Positions 59,520 through 64,000 of a stretch of 64,000 nt of DNA are shown piece by piece (within the stretch, counting starts at the first letter, position 1; the number at the start of each line of letters is the position of its first letter). This stretch comes from Streptomyces sp. NBC_01549 (lineage in GTDB: Bacteria; Actinomycetota; Actinomycetes; Streptomycetales; Streptomycetaceae), in NCBI RefSeq assembly GCF_026339955.1, contig NZ_JAPEPW010000004.1, positions 434,001-498,000 on the forward strand, given 5' to 3'. The notes below the pieces were generated by a model. It saw nothing but the letters and a program-made list of their open reading frames with translations, did not search any database and was not told the origin of the DNA. Both the position numbers and the translations under genes were made by a program.

Positions 59520-60602
59520 GTGCTCGGCCCCAGCGCGAGGAGAGTGCCAGCAGGCCTTGCGAGGCCTGCAGCACCGCATGCCGTGGCCCGGTGGTGTGCC
59601 GAGCAGGGCTGGCCTGTCCATCCGCTTGCGCCGGGCCGCAAGACGCCCGCAGGCAACTGTGCAGCCTGCAAAGACCAGCACCACCAGCCGGCTGACTGTG
59701 CCTGTCTTCCCGCCGGGCGCCCGTGCCATGGTTTCCACGCAGCGACGACCAATGCCGCGCGCATCGACGCCTGGTGGTCCGGTACCGCGTCCTGGGGCGT
59801 CGGCGTCGCCTGCGGGGGAGCCGACCTGATCGTCATCGATATCGACGCGCACTCCGCGCCGGTCCCCGACCGCAACCGCCTTCTGCCCGGCATCGCCATC
59901 CACGACTCCGTCGACCTGCAGGGGCTGGCGTCCGGCTTCGACACCCTCGCGCTGCTGGCGGCACTACGCCGGCAGCCCAGCCCCGCCGACGACGACAGCA
60001 CCCTGCGCGTGCGTACCCCGTCCGGTGGTCTGCACGTCTGGTACCGAAACCCCCACCCAGCCACCCGGTTCCGCTGCTCGACCGGATCCAGCTCCAAGGT
60101 CGCCCTGGCATGGCAGGTCGACGTACGGGCCGACGGCGGCTACATCGTCGCCCCCACCACTCGCACCACCCAGGGGACGTATCTGCGTGAAGGGCCGACC
60201 AGACTGCCCGCGCCCTTGCCTGAATGGCTCGGCGAAGAACTCGTGAGGACCGGCCACGTGATCCAGCGCCCGACGGTCCGTCCCAGACCCAAGGTCGCCC
60301 GCACCCGCCGTCCCCGAACCGCTGCCGACGGTCACCGGGTCCTGGACCCCTTGCTCCTCGACGTCGCCGAGTGCGCGGCCACGCGTGAAGGCGCGGCCTT
60401 CACGGAGAAACTCAACAAGGCCGCCTACACCGCCGGAGGACTCACGGCAGCCGGGCATCTCGACGAACACACCGTGCGGACCCTGCTGCTCCAGGCTGCC
60501 GAAGCAGCGCGGCCTTGGCAGAGTGCCCGTAACGAACGCATCGTCGACGACGCCCTCGCCGCCGGGTCCGCCCGCCCGCTCCACCTCGAAGGACGTTCAT
60601 GA
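59520..60602 (+). CDS. Prim-Pol primase-polymerase, copy 1
   Basis: A 360-residue bifunctional primase/polymerase of archaeo-eukaryotic type. Starts at GTG 59520 with AAGGA upstream. Conserved N-terminus ARWCAEQGWPVHPLAPGRKT (~23-42), a Cys-rich knuckle (C47, C50, C60, C62, C69), catalytic Asp pair in LIVIDIDAHS (D107, D109) and the S-G-G-x-H motif LRVRTPSGGLHVWYR (H172). C-terminal ~120 residues are the PriCT-like part with AYTAGGLTAAGHLDEHTVRT. Synthesises primers for plasmid replication. Its stop overlaps the helicase start (ATGA). Full length. Confidence 0.9.
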   Translation: MLGPSARRVPAGLARPAAPHAVARWCAEQGWPVHPLAPGRKTPAGNCAACKDQHHQPADCACLPAGRPCHGFHAATTNAARIDAWWSGTASWGVGVACGGADLIVIDIDAHSAPVPDRNRLLPGIAIHDSVDLQGLASGFDTLALLAALRRQPSPADDDSTLRVRTPSGGLHVWYRNPHPATRFRCSTGSSSKVALAWQVDVRADGGYIVAPTTRTTQGTYLREGPTRLPAPLPEWLGEELVRTGHVIQRPTVRPRPKVARTRRPRTAADGHRVLDPLLLDVAECAATREGAAFTEKLNKAAYTAGGLTAAGHLDEHTVRTLLLQAAEAARPWQSARNERIVDDALAAGSARPLHLEGRS

Positions 60603-62128
60603 GCAGCGCCGAAACCCCGCGCTTCGACGCCACCGCCGCCGCTCAGCAGATGCTGGACCTCGAACAGGCATCCCCTCCGCCTGCGGCCCTACCCGCCCAG
60701 GCCAACGCCTCCCCGGCCACCCCGTCCTGGGCGCAGCCGGCCCCCTTGCCCGGCACGCTCACCGACCGCGGCAACGCCAAGCTGTTCGTCAGGCTCTACC
60801 GCGATCAGTTCCGCCATGTCGAAGGCCTGGGCTGGTTCTCCTGGGACGGCTACCGCTGGAAGCGCACCGGCGGCGAGAAAGCCGCCCTGTGGGCCGCAGG
60901 AGAGATGGCCGAGGACATGCCCGACACCGACCCCAACGGACTCTTCAGCGACCGCGAGCTCCACCACCACAAGAAGCGCACCCTGTCCACCACCGGGATG
61001 AAGGCGCTCCTCACCCAGGCCAAGGCCTCCCCAGACCTCTCCGTCGACCCCGACACCCTCGACGGCGACCCCTACGCCCTGTGCACTCCCGCCGGAGTCG
61101 TCGACCTGAACACCGGCCTGCTGCGCAAGCCCGACCCCACTCGCGACTTCCACTCCCGCGCGACCAGCGTCGCCCCCCAGCAGACCGGGACTCCGCGCTG
61201 GCACCGCTTCCTGCACGACACCTTCGGCGACGACGCCGAAGGCCAGGAAATGATCGACTTCCTGCACCTGCTGCTCGGCTACTCCATCACCGGCGACGTC
61301 GGCGCACAGGTCCTGCCCTTCCTCCACGGCCACGGCAAGAACGGCAAGAGCGTCCTCCTCGACACCATGATCCAGATCCTGGGCGACTACGCCGATGCGG
61401 CTCCGCCGGGCTTCCTCATGGACCGTGGCGCGTTCTCCGAGCACTCCACCGAACTCACCGAACTCCACGGTCGCCGCCTCATCGTCTGCAGCGAACTCAA
61501 GCCCAACGACAAGTTCGACGAAGCCCGCGTCCGGCTCCTGACGGGCGGAGACAAGATCAAAGCCCGCCGTATGCGGCAGGATTACTTCTCCTTCAGCCCC
61601 ACCCACCACCTGTGGCTACTCGGCAACCACCGCCCCGAAGTGTCCACCGGCGGCTTCGCGTTCTGGCGCCGCATCCGCCTGCTGCCCTTCGAACGCACCG
61701 TCCCCGACCACCGCAAGATCGACAACCTGGCCTTCGAACTCGTCCGCGACGAAGGCCCTGGCATCCTGCAGTGGCTCATCGAGGGCGCCCGCCGCTACCT
61801 CACCACCCGCGACAACCTCGAAGGCCCCGACCGCGTACGCATCGCCACCACCGCGTACGCCAACACCGAAGACCACATCGGCCGCTTCCTCACCGAATGC
61901 TGCAGCCGCGACCTCGAGGCCCAGCCCGACCTGCGCGTCGAACAAGGCCTCCTCTACACCGCCTACGCCTCCTGGTGCAGCAGCGGCGAAGGCATCCGCC
62001 CCGCCGGCACCCGCGCGTTTGCCACCCGCGTGCGGCAGGAAGTCGGACTCGCCTCACCCGCCGACATGATCAAATCGAACGGCCGCAAGTACTACCCCGG
62101 CCTGGCCTTGCTGGACACACCCTCATGA
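60599..62128 (+). CDS. SF3 helicase / phage-plasmid primase (P4/D5 type)
   Basis: A 509-residue superfamily 3 helicase. D5_N domain ~150-230 (LCTPAGVVDLNTGLLRKPDP), Walker A in LPFLHGHGKNGKSVLLDTM (P-loop G244-S251), Walker B RRLIVCSEL (E299), sensor-1/motif C HLWLLGNHRPEV (N343), arginine-finger region FWRRIRLLPFERTVPD (~356-371), and a C-terminal winged-helix-like tail (FATRVRQEVGLASPADMIKS). It would unwind the origin after initiator binding. Translationally coupled to the Prim-Pol gene and to the small gene that follows (ATGA at both ends). Confidence 0.92.
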   Translation: MSSAETPRFDATAAAQQMLDLEQASPPPAALPAQANASPATPSWAQPAPLPGTLTDRGNAKLFVRLYRDQFRHVEGLGWFSWDGYRWKRTGGEKAALWAAGEMAEDMPDTDPNGLFSDRELHHHKKRTLSTTGMKALLTQAKASPDLSVDPDTLDGDPYALCTPAGVVDLNTGLLRKPDPTRDFHSRATSVAPQQTGTPRWHRFLHDTFGDDAEGQEMIDFLHLLLGYSITGDVGAQVLPFLHGHGKNGKSVLLDTMIQILGDYADAAPPGFLMDRGAFSEHSTELTELHGRRLIVCSELKPNDKFDEARVRLLTGGDKIKARRMRQDYFSFSPTHHLWLLGNHRPEVSTGGFAFWRRIRLLPFERTVPDHRKIDNLAFELVRDEGPGILQWLIEGARRYLTTRDNLEGPDRVRIATTAYANTEDHIGRFLTECCSRDLEAQPDLRVEQGLLYTAYASWCSSGEGIRPAGTRAFATRVRQEVGLASPADMIKSNGRKYYPGLALLDTPS

Positions 62129-62319
62129 ACCAACCCCCACACCACCACAGCGAACCGCGCCACAGCCGCGCGCGTCAGGGCACCCGGATGCCCCTACCCG
62201 CCCCCACCGGCCCGCCCTACCATGAAGTCGCTGGGGCAGACTCACCAACAGGCGGCACACCACACCACGAGGCGGACCGTCGTCCGACCTGGCACACCAA
62301 GGAGGGCAACCAGCTATGA
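62125..62319 (+). CDS. small His/Pro-rich protein
   Basis: A 64-residue peptide: MNQPPHHHSEPRHSRARQGT, RMPLPAPTGPPYHEVAG, GGTPHHEADRRPTWHTKEGN. Nine histidines, no hydrophobic core, probably unstructured. Its ATG overlaps the helicase stop and its stop overlaps the next start (ATGA each time), which is the main evidence that it is translated. Function unknown. Confidence 0.6.
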   Translation: MNQPPHHHSEPRHSRARQGTRMPLPAPTGPPYHEVAGADSPTGGTPHHEADRRPTWHTKEGNQL

Positions 62320-62699
62320 GCTCGCTACTGACCGAGGGCGATCTCACCCACGAGGCACACGTCGTGTGGCTGGAAGACCCCGACAAGCTCGACTACGTCC
62401 GCCAGGCCCTCGACAAAACCCCCCGCCGCCGCAACAAACCCCGCTACGCCCGCGACGGCCGCATGGTCGGCTACGCCGAACTCGACGACCACGCCGAAGC
62501 CGACCCGGACAGCGGCCTGTACCGCCGTCGCGTCTTTTTCCTCCTTCCGCACGACCGCGACGCCCAACCCGAAGGCCTCTACCAAGAAGGCGCCCCCGGC
62601 GAAGCCGTGGATCCGCGCACTATCGAGGTCAGGAAGGTGGGCGAGAAGACCCCCCGCTCGCAAAGAGGGCCGGCAGCCATAACCGGCTCCCATTCCTAG
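62316..62699 (+). CDS. DUF6009-like protein
   Basis: A 127-residue soluble protein: LLTEGDLTHEAHVVWLEDPD, KLDYVRQALDKTPRRRNKPR, MVGYAELDDHAEADPDSGLY, RRRVFFLLPHDRDAQPEGLY and AVDPRTIEVRKVGEKT. I recall this as the DUF6009 family of Streptomyces; not checked. Last gene of the coupled operon Prim-Pol, helicase, small peptide, DUF6009, so a replication- or plasmid-linked role is likely but unproven. Confidence 0.7.
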   Translation: MSSLLTEGDLTHEAHVVWLEDPDKLDYVRQALDKTPRRRNKPRYARDGRMVGYAELDDHAEADPDSGLYRRRVFFLLPHDRDAQPEGLYQEGAPGEAVDPRTIEVRKVGEKTPRSQRGPAAITGSHS

Positions 62700-62737
62700 A
62701 CCGACCCCCACTCCTGGCGCCGGACTTTTCTCGCCAT

Positions 62738-62787
62738 GTCACTGAGGCGCGGTCGTCAGGCCACGTCACTGAGGCGCGGTCGTCAGG
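62738..62787 (+). repeat. 23-bp direct repeat, two copies
   Basis: The unit beginning GTCACTGAGGCGCGGTCGTC is present at 62738-62760 and 62765-62787, period 27 bp, between the DUF6009 gene and the second iteron array. Confidence 0.8.
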
Positions 62788-62822
62788 ACGTCCGGCCGAG
62801 TGTCCCCAGAGCATGGCTGGAG

Positions 62823-63381
62823 AGTCGCTTGAGTCGCTGTCCAGTGACGCTCAGACCGGCCGGGGAAGTTCCGCTGGAGAGTCGCTTGAGTCGCTGGCGT
62901 GGATCCGGGCGTGGGTGCTTTCGCGGATCGCGCGGCCTGCGGCAGCGACTGGGAGACAGTGACGGGACGCGCGGTCGGTCGCTCGTGAGTCCCGAGACAA
63001 AACCACAGGTCGGAGTGGGTGTTCAAGGCCAGTCAGCGACTGAAGGACTCAGCGTACGGATATATGGGGAGTGGGATGTGCTCTGTGTGGGCGCCTGGGA
63101 GCCATATATGGGGACCATGAGTCGCTTCAGTCGCTGACTGGCCCCTCTTAGGGCCTCTGACCTGCTTCTAGGCTGAGTGCTTGAAGAAGCGACGCAAGCA
63201 ACCCCGGTCGCTGGGCCGCTTCGTGAGTCGCTCGCATCCCTGCTGACGTGTTCTGGCTCAGTTCCTTCGGGTGCCTCGTTCTGTCACCTCCGTTTCGCTA
63301 GTCTGTTCCAGTCGTTCAGTCGCTTGGGTCGCTGATGGGGGATGCGCATGGCTTCTGAGCTGCCTTTTTTATGCAGCGACT
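62823..63381. repeat. iteron array 2, unit AGTCGCT (11 exact copies)
   Basis: Exact copies on either strand begin at 62823, 62832, 62880, 62889, 62944, 63035, 63120, 63129, 63226, 63318 and 63375. Pairs 9 bp apart recur (62823/62832, 62880/62889, 63120/63129), the same spacing as array 1, but the unit differs from AGTCCCT at one base. The last copy lies in the first codons of the second Prim-Pol gene. AT-rich TATATGGGG occurs twice (63061, 63105). No gene fits in 62700-63341. Confidence 0.85.
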
Positions 63382-64000
63382 CACGCGAGACGGGAGCCCG
63401 GCCGTCAGGCATTCCTCGTTCACTGGCGACCGCCCGATGGTGCGCCGGTCGGGGTTGGCCGGTTCATCCCCTTGCCCCGGGCCGTAAGACGCCGGCAGGC
63501 AACTGTGCGTCCTGCCGGGAATCCGGGCACACCTACGTGGCATGCGGCTGCCCCGCCGCGGGCCGCTGGTGCCATGGGTTCCGTGCCGCCACGCTGGACT
63601 CGACCAGGATCGAGCAGTGGTGGGGTGCCCACCCGGGCCTCGGTGTGGGAGTCGCCTGCGGCCCCGCAGGGCTGGTGATCATCGACGTCGACGCCCATGA
63701 GAGGCAGCTGCCCGACCGGAACCGTTTGCTGCCCGGCATCGGGATTGCCGACGGAGTCGACCTGACCGGACTTGCCGACGGGTTCCACACGATCGGTCTG
63801 CTGGCCGCCTTGCGGGGCGCCACCAGTCCCGCCGATGACGAGACGACCCTGCGCGTACGCACCCCGTCCGGGGGCCTTCACGTGTGGTACCGGGGCCTCT
63901 CATGGGCGGCAGTGGCAGTGTTCCACCGGGTCGAGCGGCAGCCGTGCGCTGGCCTGGCAGGTCGACGTACGAGCATGCGGCGGGTACATCGTCGCCCCGG
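63348..64000 (+). CDS. Prim-Pol primase-polymerase, copy 2, partial
   Basis: Starts at ATG 63348 (or 63342) behind GGGGG. Paralogue of copy 1: ARWCAGRGWPVHPLAPGRKT, Cys knuckle (GNCASCRES, YVACGC, RWCHGF), Asp pair LVIIDVDAHE, DRNRLLPGIGIADGVDLTGL and RVRTPSGGLHVWYR. At the GGGG run 63892-63895 one extra base shifts the frame; restoring it gives CSTGSSGSRALAWQVDVR and GGYIVAP, matching copy 1. The window edge cuts the gene at about residue 218. Either a frameshifted gene or a sequencing error in a homopolymer. Confidence 0.8.
   Translation, partial: MASELPFLCSDSRETGARPSGIPRSLATARWCAGRGWPVHPLAPGRKTPAGNCASCRESGHTYVACGCPAAGRWCHGFRAATLDSTRIEQWWGAHPGLGVGVACGPAGLVIIDVDAHERQLPDRNRLLPGIGIADGVDLTGLADGFHTIGLLAALRGATSPADDETTLRVRTPSGGLHVWYRGLSWAAVAVFHRVERQPCAGLAGRRTSMRRVHRRP

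Noticed and set aside
60385..62319. 644-codon rightward frame overlapping the SF3 helicase
   Set aside because: Only its last 64 codons (62125-62319) are plausible as a gene; the rest is an Arg/Pro-rich shadow of the helicase.
58818..63381. CRISPR array
   Set aside because: The repeats are 7-mers on both strands with irregular spacing, not ~30-bp direct repeats with uniform spacers, and no cas gene is present.
1..64000. tRNA or rRNA genes and a tRNA-based attachment site
   Set aside because: No cloverleaf with a GTTCRANTC-type arm or rRNA core sequence was found by eye; an automated tRNA search would settle it.
44900..64000. Linear plasmid telomere or Tap/Tpg genes
   Set aside because: No dense series of terminal palindromes and no terminal-protein gene in the window; linear or circular form cannot be told.

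Overview
The window is high-GC actinobacterial DNA, almost certainly Streptomyces or a close relative. Codon third positions are strongly G/C, purine-rich ribosome sites precede GTG, TTG and ATG starts, and the gene families are typical of the genus (SpoIIE/HATPase proteins, DoxX, YczE, F420 reductase, Prim-Pol/SF3 replication proteins, IS4/IS5/ISL3/IS630 transposases). About 44.9-64 kb looks like the maintenance backbone of a plasmid or integrated plasmid. About 1-44.9 kb is an accessory island full of broken genes and transposase scraps. No rRNA, tRNA or CRISPR array was seen, and nothing shows whether the replicon is linear or circular.

Accessory part (1-44.9 kb). It is a chain of small self-regulated cassettes, each a transcription factor plus a flavin, aldehyde or efflux function: isochorismatase-like hydrolase + aldehyde dehydrogenase with a divergent TetR (4.1-6.9 kb); two FMN reductases with MarR (15.7-17.7 kb); MFS exporter + TetR sharing a palindromic operator (17.9-20.0 kb); two luciferase-like monooxygenases + F420:NADP reductase (24.6-27.4 kb); MarR + 14-TM exporter (33.6-35.5 kb); a three-subunit molybdenum hydroxylase operon (38.1-41.8 kb). 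A secreted PIG-L deacetylase, a protein mannosyltransferase, HAD, VOC and NmrA proteins lie between. The TetR/isochorismatase promoter block occurs three times (6.4, 30.2 and 42.4 kb) with the same operator layout; the hydrolase is intact only at the first and the TetR only at the second and third. Decay is heavy: one-base frameshifts, chimeric junctions and gene ends without beginnings. One IS4-family element (30.96-32.49 kb) is complete, with near-identical ends and a 10-bp target duplication.

Backbone (44.9-64 kb). Two small winged-helix genes sit beside an AT-rich stretch of repeats (46.16-46.68 kb), a possible origin. A parA-parB operon (50.5-52.8 kb) is surrounded by seven copies of the palindrome CTATTACGNCGTAATAG, very probably its centromere. 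A secreted serine hydrolase, an HTH-like protein, an ECF-like sigma factor and small proteins follow. The right end holds an iteron array of AGTCCCT, a translationally coupled operon (Prim-Pol primase, SF3 helicase, two small genes), then a second array whose unit is AGTCGCT, leading into a second Prim-Pol gene cut by the window edge.

The most unusual signal is that tandem pair of replication modules: paralogous primases, each behind an array of the same layout (7-bp units, often paired at 9-bp spacing) but with the iteron changed at one base. With the separate parS family and the 46-kb repeat region, the backbone looks like a composite of two or three replicons with diverged recognition sequences. 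All family assignments are from reading motifs; no database search was run.
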